Assembly: GCA_025449115.1 (NCBI GenBank)
Contig: JAHLKC010000100.1
Location: 1 to 64,000, forward strand
Length of the DNA: 64,000 bases
Origin: Chytridium lagenaria
Lineage: Eukaryota; Chytridiomycota; Chytridiomycetes; Chytridiales; Chytridiaceae
Direction: 5' to 3'
The translations under genes were made by a program, and so were the position numbers. Below, piece after piece: positions 20,962 to 31,846 of this stretch (positions are counted from its first letter, which is position 1; every line of letters begins with the position of its first letter). Below the pieces are notes generated by a model. That model did not search any database, was not told the origin of the DNA, and saw only the letters and a list, made by a program, of their open reading frames with translations.

Positions 20962-22904
20962 ATGGCAGACCAAGATATTAGCAGCCTCGCAGCTGAGAAT
21001 AAAGGTTCCAGAGCTGGACGGGACAAGGCATTCAAAGTCGCAATCCCTATTTGGGTGAGCATTCCTGCTTTCAGTCTTACCCAACATTTCATGCATATTG
21101 TTACTAAAAGCGCATTAGATCGTTCTCATTATCCTCATGACGGGGGCCATCGTAGCCATCGTCGCACCCATGGGTACCATATTCGTAGGCACATCCCGCC
21201 ATTCCGTCAACGACCTCAGCACCATCACGATCCAAGTCGCGGTCGCCCAAGCAGCGCAAGGGATAGAAACCGCCATCTCCAACACTGCCCGAGTGCTCGA
21301 TCAAGCCTTTGCGCAACCATACTTTCCGAATGATTTTTTTGGAAACCAAGGGAACGTGTATGGAAGCGCCACACTTGTTTCGAGCATGTTGAAAAACCTA
21401 CGTTCCTTTGATTACATCTCGGCTATGATCTGTGCAACGGGTGGACCCGTCAGCGTTGGACCGTTTGGGCCGTTCACTAATAACACCAGCGTGCAGGCGC
21501 TGTATACCCCTGTCATGTCGCCGGTACCTGGTAAAAAGCATACAATGGTGATTTACGCGGGTGAGTGCGACTTTGTAGCCGTGTGCAAGTGTACATGCTT
21601 AATGGAATGCAGATTGGTCAACTGCTGGTACCAACCAGCTACGTGTCTATGGGCCAGACGAGTCGACGATCGTATCTTCAATGATGGCGGGTCCCAAGAC
21701 CATTGCAGGCAAAAATGATTTCCTTTATAGTAATTTGATGGATCCCAATCCACCTCAAAACCCGTATTTTGGTAAGTAAAGTATCTCTTTGACCATTTTT
21801 TATTTCACGTTTTGAATTAACGCTAATTAAAATGTTTGATACAGCCATGTCCTTTTTCAATGGCTCAGGCGTATCTTTTTGGCGTGAGTATATCACCAAA
21901 CTTGAAGGAATTTCTTGAGCAACTCAATACCCGTCCTTACAACATACATACTTATATTCATTTAGAAATGTCATGCTACCGCCTCTATTACCCCACCAAT
22001 TCATCACGACCAACAATAGGATGCAGCATCGGCTACGTCATAGATGAATCCCTCGTCCCTTTCCTAAACTCAGTTCGCGTCACCAACAACACCATCGTCC
22101 TCCTCCTCGAAAAAGCCACCGGTCTTCTCGTCTGTAAGTCCACATTATAACCTCACAACCTAAATCCTCATAGCCACAAATCGTCGCGACTCCATCGCTT
22201 TCAACAACACCATCCGCGTCACACCCAATCTCTCACTCAACAAGGACGTTTCTATCCTTGGACGCGGTCTCCTCGCTCATTTCGGAAACTTTAGTTTGAT
22301 CCCAAACGACACGGCTGGGAACGGTGCCGTGTGGCAACGTAAAATGGAGGATGGACAGGAATGGTTTTTGAGTACGGCTATCATCAATGTTCGGGGTACG
22401 GAATTTGTCTTGGCGATCGGTTTCCCGAGAAGCGATATGTTCTCCAAGATTGATTCCGGTGGGATATGCTCCCCCCCCCCTTTTTTTTTTTTGCAATATC
22501 TCATACTATGACAAAATATAAGCCGAACGTCAAGGTCTCATCATAGCTATCAGCGTTGCTGTCGCCGGTCTCCTCCTAACCGGTAGTCTCACCTTCCTCG
22601 CCCTCCGACCCCTCCACAAAATGGCCATAGCCATGAAACAGGTTAGAACACCTATTTCATTATATCTCATGAATGTTTAACCAAAATTCCTCTCTAGCTC
22701 ACTAAATTTGATTTCTCGTCGCTCGAGAACGGTGCGCTTGAGAAAAGATCACTCATGTCCGAGATCCGTGAAGTGGAGTCGGTGTTTGATACGATGGTGG
22801 TGGCGTTCGCGTCTGCGATAAAGAGGAATAAACAGCTTGTAGGAAACACGGCTGTTTCAAGCACTGGCCAAAAATCGTCCATGATGAACTCAACCTCAAA
22901 ATAA
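20962..22904 (+). CDS. Two-TM Cache/HAMP-like sensor protein (copy A)
   Basis: Eight exons (20962-21054, 21119-21560, 21613-21771, 21845-21883, 21966-22133, 22174-22458, 22523-22641, 22698-22904) splice with GT-AG ends and consistent phases into an unbroken 503-aa protein. It has a short cytosolic N-terminus, TM1 (about residues 27-52), a 350-residue extracellular region with the layout of a double Cache sensor (DGQEWFLSTAIINVRG, FVLAIGFPRSDMFSKID near its end), TM2 (GLIIAISVAVAGLLLTGSLT) and a HAMP-like segment (RPLHKMAIAMKQLTKFDF, SEIREVESVFDTMVVAFASA). It ends about 30 residues later without kinase, cyclase or methyl-accepting domain. Known: in chytrids such modules precede class III cyclases; here the output domain is absent. 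Ligand unknown. Two paralogs lie at 31.8-38.1 kb. Confidence 0.75.
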
Positions 22905-25488
22905 TGGTACTTATCCCTACACCGAAACCCTTTCTTATTTTGTGTAAAGATAATGATAGAAAAAAACCCAGTATACGATAATCCGCGAATCTTTTACTTC
23001 TTTGATCCAACTTATTTTTTGAGCTGTATACCTTTTTTTGGGGGGGATAGTTTGAAGGTAGCCATAATCGTTCTTATCACCAAAAAGATCAAGGTAAAAA
23101 CCATGTTTCGTTTCATATTCACGAAAGAGAAGATGGCGATGCGTACTGTCTGTTTTTTCCAAACGTTGTACCTTACTGTGACGTCCATGGTAAAAGTCAA
23201 CAGAGCCACAAAAGCATATGATGATGCAATACTCACAAAAGTCCTTCAAGTACCTATCATAATTGATATGAAAAAAATAATATATAGATAACCGCTCAAT
23301 ATTGACGCGACAAAGAAAGGTTGATCACGACTCAAAAAAACGCAAACCTCAACAAAAAACAAAACAAAGTATAGCATAAATGATATATTTGAACAAAAAA
23401 ACAAACAAGAAAAAACAGGCAACGACAAATGATTTGAAAAACCACCAACAAAACCAATAACCCTCCTCCTCACCAACACACACTCTTTCAAAAATCCCAT
23501 ACTCTGTAAAAGGGAAAACGACCAGAAAAAAAACCCATTCTGCAAAGGGGGGAAACGAAAATATCCGAAATAGCAAAATACACTATGTGAATATTTAGAA
23601 AAAAATAAAAAGAAAAAGAAAAAGATAAAGGCGGATGCAAAAAAAAGGACGATTCAAAACAACGTTGAAAAATATCAAAAAAAAAAAAAAAAAAGAAGCA
23701 GATTTTACATAGGTGAGATGCGAAAACATGCTCTCAAACAATTGAAATCCATTGACAAAGTGAACAAAAATACAACAAGGCGAACGCAAAAAAAAGACCG
23801 TGTCAAAACAACACACCAACAAACAAAAAACAGTACGAATCATCCAATCATGGAAAAAAAAACAATGTGGATACGAAAAGATGCTCGAAAAACAGGTAAT
23901 ATCGAAAAGGAAGGGATGTGTAGGAAATGTTCTTTTACGGATTGACGGAACGGGTGTGGAATGGGATGTGTGTTATGATGATACATGATGAAGGAACGGT
24001 TGCGGAACAGGATGGATGTGCGTGTGTGTGTGTGATCATCCATGCTGAAGGAACGGTTGCGGAACGGGATGGGTGTGGAATGGGTGTGATGATACATGAT
24101 GACGGAACGGTTGCGGAAGAGAATGGATGTGCGTGTGTGTGTGATCATCCATGCTGAAGGAACGGTTGCGGAACGAGATGGGTGTGGAATGGGTGTGATG
24201 ATACATGATGACGGAACGGTTGCGGAACAGAATGGATGTGCGTGTGCGTGTGTAAGATCATCGATCATGACGGAACGGTTGCGAAACGGTTGCGGAACGG
24301 TTGCGGAACGGGATGGATGTGCGTGTATGTGATGATCATCGATCATGACGGACCGATTGCAGAACGGGATGGATGTATGTGTATGTGATGATCATCCATG
24401 ATGACGGACCGATTGCAGAACGGGATGGATGCATGTGTGTGATGACACCTGATGACGAAACGATTGCAGAACAGGATATACATATATATGCGCTGATCAT
24501 CCACGACAGAACAGGTTCAAACGAAAACGGATCACACACCGCAACAGTTACCCCAACACCCACACAACGCCACACTCAAACATCCAAAACCACCCCATAT
24601 CCATCCATCTCAAGAAAACGTTGGTATGATCACCCTACCCGCTCCCAACCCCCCCCCCCCCCCCCCGCTCCACCCCCAACGTCATATCAACGTTGGGATC
24701 TCCGACACGGTCAAATGAAAAGTAGGTCCAGACGGGTACGCCTTGACCACGCTCACAACCACCGCAAAACCAACCACAACGCCAACAACATTCATCCTTC
24801 AGAAAACAAGAAAACACCGACAAACAGAAAAAAATGAAACGCCATGCTTTTCGCTTTATGGTTGACAGGTGGCTACAATGACCAGGGGGTGAGACATACA
24901 AAAGCCAAAAAGACAAGCCTCTCAAAAGTCCGGACTCTGGATATGACGTAGGTGAGGGAAACATGGGCACCGAAAAAAAAAACTCTCAAGTTCTCAACCA
25001 ACACCACCGCAACATACCCCTCCGTCTTTGACTCTCTCCTTTCCCAAAGGACGGACACGCATAAAAAAACACCCTTCAACAACGGTTGACTCAAACTATC
25101 CACACAAAAAAAGACATATTTACATGCACGCAAAAAAGAACAAAAGAATATATATTTATACGTATTTTAAAAATATCCCTAATCAATGACGACCGCTAGA
25201 GAACTATGCAACGCAAAAAACGCACGAAAACAAAGAATACGGATGAAAACCCCCCCCAAAACAAAAACCAACCACCCACAACACAACCCCAAAATCAAAA
25301 AAAAACAAACAAATAACATCCACAAAGGAAAACATAAACAAAGCAGGAAAACCTTGCATTTGTCATTTTTTTTAGGAAGGGGGGGGGGGTCACTCTTCCA
25401 CCTCCACCACAACCCTCTCCACCCCCCTCCTCCATCTCCACACTCCCACTCTTCCCCCCGCCTTCCCCCTTCACATCCGCCAAAGTTT
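22905..25488. other. Gene-free, low-complexity stretch
   Basis: Bases 23300-23830 are A-rich with short runs, 24649-24666 is an uninterrupted C18 tract, and 24840-25380 is A/C-rich. It includes the minisatellite listed separately. Long frames here come from base composition. The 3' end of the zinc-finger gene lies just beyond its right edge. Confidence 0.5.
23945..24480. repeat. Minisatellite, about 110-bp units built from 55-60-bp halves
   Basis: Repeats of the type GATGATACATGATGACGGAA, CGGTTGCGGAACGGGATGG and GATGTGCGTGTGTGTG. GATACATGATG recurs near 23980, 24090 and 24200, giving a period of about 110 bp; from 24250 the period falls to about 60 bp (CGGACCGATTGCAGAACGGG). Both strands have open frames across it, an expected effect of the repeat. 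Confidence 0.85.
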
Positions 25489-27896
25489 TCAATGGTGGCG
25501 GCGTCCCCGCCACGGTGGTGGTAGCCGTTGGGGCGGTGACGGACCCGCCGTTGAAGCGTGTGTCGACGGTGGACTCTGACGAAGCGGATGGTACGAGGAC
25601 GGTGACGTGTAGTGATGGGTGGTGCAGGGTTGTGTGGGGAGGGTGGAGGGTAGTAAGGAGGGTAGGTTGGGTGCTGTGATGCGGGGGGTAAGGGTGGTGG
25701 TACGGGTAAGGGGTGTGGTGTGGGGGGGGTGGTGGAGCGGGGTACGAGTAGTGTGAGGATGGGGGTGGAGGGTAGTGAGGGTGATGCGGGGTGGATGGAG
25801 GACGGCTTGATGGTGGAGGGGGGCGGGAAGCAGGGTCAGAGGGATGCGGGTAGGTGTAATGGCTTGGGGAGGGTGGTGGAGCGTGGTGGTAAGGGTAAGA
25901 TGGGGATGGGTGGAGGGGTGGGGGTGGAGGGGTGTGATGCGGGTGTGTAGGAGGGTAAGAGTAGGATGGGTAGGACGGGTGAGGTGGGGGTGGTTGTGGA
26001 TGGTGCGCGTAAGATGGGTGGTGGGGTGGATGAGATGATGGCGGTGGGGCGATGGAAGAGTAGGTAGATGGAGATCGATAGTCCTCGTAGCTGGTTGCGG
26101 CTCCGTGTGGGGTGGGGGAGTGGGCGGATAAGACGGGTGTTCGAGGTACATGTGCGGGTGTTGAGACGGTGGAGGAGCAGAGTGATAAGGCGGTGGACCG
26201 GGATATGCAGACGGAGGATGGTGTGGCTATGAAATCAGTAGTAGGAAAAAAATGGCGGTTTGCTTTTAGCACATACACATGTACAGATTCGAAAAAGAAA
26301 ATGAGAGGAAAGGAAAAACAAAAAACAAAACAGCACAAATTTTAAATTTAAATTACCACAGATGAATATCCAGTTGGAGCAGCCGTGGCCACGACGCCTG
26401 AACTAATCATCCTCTCTAAATGATGTGCAGTCGAAGCCCTTTTCACAATCGGGTAAGGGTCAGCAACTGACCCCGGTCGCCCAGGAGTAGTAGAATGCTG
26501 CCGGATAGGCATGTGCGCTGCCTGAGCAGCGGCAGCAGATAAAGAACGAGACCGCTGCTTGTAGAGATCAGGAGACCCTGATGACGTTACAGAAGACGCT
26601 CTAGCCTTTGCAGACGCCGTGGATAATGACGACGATGCAATAGTATTTTGACGCTTCATTCCTGTTTCGTGACCGCTCTTGTCGCCATGCTTTTTCAAAT
26701 CGTGAGGCCTGTGATGTACATGATTAGAAAAGCAAAAAAGGATAAAGAAAGGTATCAAGTAATAAAATAGGCAATAACAGAACAAGAACAAGGAAAAAGG
26801 CAAGGAGTAAAGAATAGTAAGAATAGTAAGAATAGGAATAAAGATAATAATACTAATAATAATAGTAATAATAGTTATAATAATAGTAATAATAGTAATA
26901 ATAATAGTAATAAATACCATTTAAAAGACCTGGAGCATTGAGCACAGACGTTTGACCACAACTCGACATGCGACCTGCAATGCGAAATGATGTGATTCCT
27001 TTTGGTAAAAGCCTTTGGTCCATGGCGACAGCCCAACCACCGACAATACAAATCAGAGGCTGCCGGGTCGGTGGAAGGCACACCACTCGCAGCCCCACCC
27101 CTCTGACGCCGCCATACCTCTTTCTGACATGCACCGTCACAATGTGATCGTAGAGGTCATTGGCGTTGGTGAGGACTTCGCTGCAGACTACGATTTGAGA
27201 ACGACCGAGTTGGTTGACGTCTGCAAGAGTTGGAGCTGGGCCTGGGCCGGGAGGACTAACGATCCATGCGCATCGATGGACAGAGGAGGATGGAGGTGGG
27301 ATGGTGGAGGTGGTGGAGACGGAGGAGGTGGAGGATGAAAATGATGGAGTGGATGCATTGGTCAGTGAAGGAGGTGGAGGAAGATGATGGTGGTGGTGTT
27401 GTGGTGATGGTGGTGGTGGTGGTGCTAGTGGTGCTAATGGTTGAGGAGAAAGTGGGTGACGATGGTGCTGCTGCTGCTGCTGATGATGCTGATGATATTG
27501 ATGATGCGGATGATGATGATGATGATGATAATGTTGGGGTGGTTGAGGAGAATGATGATGACGATGATGCTGAGAGTAGGGAGGTATGGCGAGATGGGAT
27601 GGAGAAGCCTGCTCCAAAGGTGGAGGTGGAAGCAAATGGGAAGGAGGAGAAGGAGGTTGAGCGACGGGATGGTCCACGGCGTGCTCTGCAGCTGATGCAG
27701 CAGAAGCGGCGACAGAGACGAGGGCTGCAAAGGACAGGGAAGACGAGGGAGACTTGGCCGCAGTCGATGGAGAGGGAACAGTGCTTGGCCCTGCCACCAC
27801 CACCCTCACCACCTCACCACCACCACCACCACCCCCACCAGCACCATCCCCTCCACCACCTTCCTCTTGCTTTCCCACTTGGTTGCAGTCTGTCAT
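25489..27896 (-). CDS. Rim101/PacC-like C2H2 zinc-finger transcription factor
   Basis: Start ATG at 27896 (MTDCNQVGKQ); the 3' end is uncertain. A long His/Pro/Ser-rich N-terminus precedes three fingers in PacC order: finger 1 with CAW...ANDLYDHIVTVHV (27275-27120), finger 2 with LYCRWLGC, KRNHIISHCRSH, and finger 3 with CAQCSRSFKWPHDLKKH. The WxxC, KRxHxxSH and DLKKH signatures are diagnostic of Rim101/PacC. Introns at 26917-26709 (with an ATT/TTA microsatellite) and 26356-26227 keep the frame; between them lie PDLYKQRSRSLS and the linker to the Pro/His/Tyr-rich C-terminus (SQHPHMYLEHP). Frame breaks occur between fingers 1 and 2 and in the C-terminus. Known: the family controls the ambient pH response by binding GCCARG-type sites; here this is inferred. 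Finger 1 has extra residues between its cysteines. Confidence 0.75.
26709..26917 (-). repeat. ATT/TTA microsatellite inside an intron
   Basis: Bases about 26815-26915 are nearly pure AAT/AGT triplets on the plus strand (AATAATAGTAATAATAG). They lie in the intron that separates zinc finger 3 of the PacC-like gene from its DLKKH exon. Confidence 0.8.
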
Positions 27897-29129
27897 TTCT
27901 CTCTCTGTCTCTCTGTATGTATGTGTATGAGTGTTGTGTGCCTCTCTCTCCTCTCTGTGATGGTTCTTTGCAGTATGTATTGTATGCAGTTGGGACTGGA
28001 CGTTGGTTTGCGTATAAGCTTTTTTTTTCAAAATTAATTGTAATATTTTACATAAAATAATAATAGGGAGGTGCAGGGGTGCATGTAATAATGATAATTT
28101 AATTATTTAAAAGTAAATAATAAATGAATATGTTGTACAAAAAAAGGAAAGAAAGACGGAAATATATTTATAATTACCTAATATTATTAGTATACAAATT
28201 ATCATTTGCTTATTAATTAAATGAATGAATGAATGAATGAATGATAATCCTTCCTTCCTTCCTTCCCTTTGGGATTGGATTATTATTGGATCATTTGGTA
28301 TAAATACTACCTATTAGAGTATAGGAATGCCAAGAAACTAATAATAAATAATAATAATAATAATAAATATTAAATAAATAAATAAATACAGCTTGTAACA
28401 GGGTCAAACTTGGTTTCCTGCCTGCCTGCCTGGCTGGCTGGCTGGCTGGTCAGTTGTCTCAGTCTGTTTCTCAGTCAGTTAAATAAATAAATAAAATAAT
28501 CTATCCGCTTCCGCTGTTTTCCTATTCGCTCTCATTCTAATAAATAAATAATAAGAATATGAAGAATAACCTTCCCTTATTCATACCCAGGAAAGAAGAC
28601 TGACGCCCCTCATCCATTATTAGTTTTTTATTTATTGTTATAATTAATGTAAAAAAGACAGGACTTGGGGGGGGAGGGGCGGGGGACCAGGGGGCAGGCA
28701 AACTTGGTAAACATATAAATAAAAACATAAATAAATAAATAATAAATCTTAACCCTATTATTATGTAAAATATCCTGGTCCATTAGAATTAAGACACATC
28801 TTTTAAATATTAAATAATAATAATACATGAGTAAAAGCCCTTTCAACTAATTAATTAATTATTAATTATTATTATTTACAATTTGGGCTTTTCCTTTTGT
28901 TGATTTCCAGTGGCTAATCAACTCTAATTAGTAATAACTCTAATTATAAGAAGGTGCAGGCTTTATTCTTAATAAACATATATTATTATTAGACATCAAA
29001 ACCTGATCGAAAGGGTGTTTGTTGTACGTGCCAATTTCCTTATATGGCTATATTTATTCTTGAATTGTTTATTAATTTCTTAATCTATGGGGTTCGGAGG
29101 AATATTATAAAAAACTACAAAATGGGTAC
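27897..29129. other. Intergenic, cluster of microsatellites
   Basis: Within 500 bp there are (ATGA)n at 28218-28243, (CTTC)n at 28248-28265, (AAT)n at 28338-28370, (AAAT)n at 28370-28390, (CCTG)n then (CTGG)n at 28418-28450, and (AAAT)n again at 28478-28500 and 28720-28745. No gene is recognised. A CT-rich block (TCTCTCTCTGTCTCTCTG) at 27896-27916 is the 5' flank of the zinc-finger gene. Confidence 0.7.
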
Positions 29130-29465
29130 CGAGGACGCCAAAAACAACACTGAGAATACCCACTCAGGAGACCCGGCAATATCAACGTAGTCAAAGCTAA
29201 ATGGGTGTTTAGAATGAAATGTAACCCAGCAGGATCCTGCCGCTACAAGGCCTGACTTGTCGCAAAGGGATTTAAAGCAGCAACATCATTTGCTCCAGTA
29301 ATTCGAGCCGAGACACTGCGTTGGCTCTTCAGCTTTGCGGTCAGCTGTGGGCTAGAAATACACATGGCTGACGTTGTCACCGCATACCTGTACGGCGACA
29401 TCCATTATGCGGTATACATGATCCAACCGCCAGGCTTGGAGGATGGAAGCTGTTGGAAACCAGTG

Positions 29466-29862
29466 AGGTTCCGTTGCCGCCTTTAAGGCCGACGGACTCC
29501 TGGGATACCAACATTAGAGACAAAACAAATAAGAATCAAGTTTCACAAGTACTTAAGTTTAATGAGTTATAAACTAGTTACACTAAACGATTTGACTTGA
29601 TCCCTTTCAACTCACCCCCTTCATTCGTCTACTCAGAAATGCCAAAGTGGCGGTACGCTTCCCTTGAAGCAGCCCGCAGCAACCTTGAAGGGAACAGCGC
29701 TGGCGTATAAAAGGAGCACTCGCCTCCCACACCTCACCTTTTGCACACGCAAGCGCTACCCTACTAGTTGACACACTCCAATTATTTCACTCAACTTATT
29801 TAATAAACCACTCCTTATTTACACGTTGGTGCAAACTTCCTTTCCGCAGTGTATTTCCACAG
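29466..29862 (+). mobile_element. LTR-like insertion within the Copia reverse transcriptase
   Basis: About 400 bp without coding potential split the reverse transcriptase at conserved positions. It contains a TATA-like GGCGTATAAAAGGAGC at 29702-29717, followed 80-90 bp later by an AATAAACC polyadenylation-like motif (29801 onward), the arrangement of an LTR promoter and terminator. Ends are uncertain; I could not find a clear target-site duplication. It differs from the LTR family at 15.3 and 30.6 kb. Confidence 0.4.
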
Positions 29863-30586
29863 AAGCGGCAGAATTTGCCTCATCACAAAGTCACATTACA
29901 GTACAAAGCAGAGGGCGGCAATGGAACAAGTGCCTAATTGATCACCTGATCGAAATAGGCTTCATTGCAAGCGACGCAGACCCATGCCTCTACATCGTTG
30001 TCCAAAAGAAAATCCAGATCCTCGTAGTAATCTACATCAATGACTTGATTTTCTTTGGATCCAGAGCGGCCATAGACACCGCCATATCCTGGTTGGAGCA
30101 CCACTTTGAAATCAAGAGATTCGGTTCAGCGTCATTTGGCTTGAGAGTTGAATTCACGCGAGATGGAACTGGCGACATGCTCATTCATCAGCACAAACAC
30201 GTCAACAATCTTAAGAAAAAAGTTTCTTCCCAAAGTCAAGCCTTTTCAGAGTTAGCGCGTGAGGTCATTTGGATCTTCAAAATGACTCAAGAACTCGGCA
30301 TTCCTCAAGACCCGGTCATAATTCGAGAAAACAATAACTCAGCTATACGTCTTGCCAACAATCCCAATTTCCATGAGCAATCCAAGCACATCCTCCACTC
30401 GGTTCACTTCATCCGCGAGGCAATCGCAGACAACCACGTGACAATACAACACGTCAGTACCCACGACAGCATTGAAGACACACTCACCAAGGCTCTCCCC
30501 CGCGTTGTGTTTGAGAAGCATCGATACTCTCTCGGAATGCGACGCGCCGCGGAACTTCACATTTAAGCTTTGGCTTTTTTGTTTGA

Positions 30587-30880
30587 GGTTGAGATTCATT
30601 TTCATAAGCCTCGGACTCGAGGTATCACGCGTCTCTAACTAAAGTGCCGGTACTCCAAGTGCTACACATATGGAGAGTCCGTAGCAGTTGTTAAGAAGAG
30701 GAGGGTTGATGGGATTTATGGGGTGGAACGCGTTGAGACGCCTCTGTACATTCCACCAGCCCAGACATCACCTATAACCTGCACAAAGGCACATTGCCTT
30801 CCTTCTTCTTCCTGTATTAACTGACACATTCTATCAATAAACCCATAATTCTCCACTAAGACCGTTATTCTTTATTAATA
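30587..30880 (+). mobile_element. 3' LTR of the Copia remnant
   Basis: Aligns with the solo LTR at 15343-15633: GGTTGAGATTCAT at the start, CGGACTCGAGG, CACGCGTCTC, TCCGTAGCAGT, GGGATTTATGGGG, GACATCACC, CAATAAACCC and TTCTTTATT at the end. Its position 20 bp after the pol stop is that of a 3' LTR. The 5' LTR is not in the window. Confidence 0.75.
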
Positions 30881-31846
30881 TCAAAAGAGATTTATTTCTT
30901 TCACTTGTATTTATTCCAGGGATGTGAACATACCGTTCCCTTTTCTTGCTACACCCAGTATCTAGAGACTGGACATGAACCATTTATCAAACTGCATGCA
31001 AATACCAACAAATCACCACCAATTTCCGCATGTCCTTCGTGTTGCCTGTCCCCTTTGTATGGCATGGATGTTGTTGGTATGGGTAGGTCAGACCCTTCAC
31101 AAGGACCCTGCTCCAAGTTGGACTCTGTCCGAAATAATCCAAGCCCGCCTTTCGCCAAAAGTTCTTCACCAATGGTTTTCTTCAATGATTCCGTCAACGT
31201 CCACGCCAACAACGCATTTCCGTCGGGTCTCTTTGCCACTTTAACGTTGATATAATTCAATGTGATAAGGCGTAACCAGAGAAACCTCCAAATGTTTTGT
31301 GTATCTTCGAAGGTGGTCATTTCTGCTCATATTTATCAATTTTATTTTCTTGGTTTTTTCCTATGGCCGGTTATTTACGTTCTTTACGTACTGGTTGATT
31401 AAAACTATCTTTTTATTTTACATCTTTACTTGCTCAGTCTACCGTTTCCTTTTGATAACCCATCGTTTCTTTCCTCCTATAGCTGGTTGAAGTTGACAAC
31501 ATTCAATCATCAATGATCGGAGGCATTCCAAGTCCCTAGCAATGCGATCAACGTTGCTAAAAGTGATAGAAGAGTACATTTGTTTTTTTCCCGTGCAAAA
31601 ACCAAGGAAAACATCAAAGATGAATGTGTGTATTTCAGATGAATGCGTGTATATCCGTTCAACAAAAAGGTAAATGCTGACCAAAACAGACAAACCAAAA
31701 TTGGAATGACAAAAAAACCAAGGGTGGAAGCGTCTGATGATGTGGAACGATCAATGAAAAGAAACTAAACAAATGAGGAGGATGTTTATCACTGTCCGAA
31801 AGGGAGGGGAAACAAGGTGTTCATGTTTGCTCTCCACGGAAGCAGC
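30881..31846. other. Intergenic, one unsupported frame on each strand
   Basis: A 116-aa plus-strand frame (30905-31255) and a 123-aa minus-strand frame (31320-30949) overlap antiparallel. The minus frame (ALLAWTLTESLKKTIGEE) looks more protein-like, but neither has a recognised domain. Confidence 0.3.

Larger units (their letters stand above)
29130..30880 (+). mobile_element. Degraded Ty1/Copia retrotransposon fragment
   Basis: Copia order is seen, with the 5' half (gag, protease, integrase) missing. Reverse transcriptase begins near 29185 (WVFRMKCNPAG, LVAKGFKAA, FAPVIRAETLRWLFSFA, GLEIHMADVVTAYLYGD, YMIQPPGLED), is interrupted between about 29465 and 29865, then resumes at 29910 (GRQWNKCLIDHLIEIGF, DADPCLYIVV, LVVIYINDLIFFG). 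The YxDD active site is YIND, a substitution of the first catalytic Asp to Asn. After HVNN the frame jumps to the RNase H end (SELAREVIWIFKMTQELG, IIRENNNSAIRLANNP, THDSIEDTLTKAL), with much of the connection deleted. The stop at 30566 is followed after 20 bp by an LTR. Not functional. Confidence 0.85.

Noticed and set aside
23840..24346. 168-aa minus-strand ORF with SRSATVP repeats
   Set aside because: Product of the minisatellite; the opposite strand is open as well.
25186..26345. Plus-strand ORFs across the Pro/His-rich end of the zinc-finger gene
   Set aside because: Antisense shadows of a low-complexity coding region.
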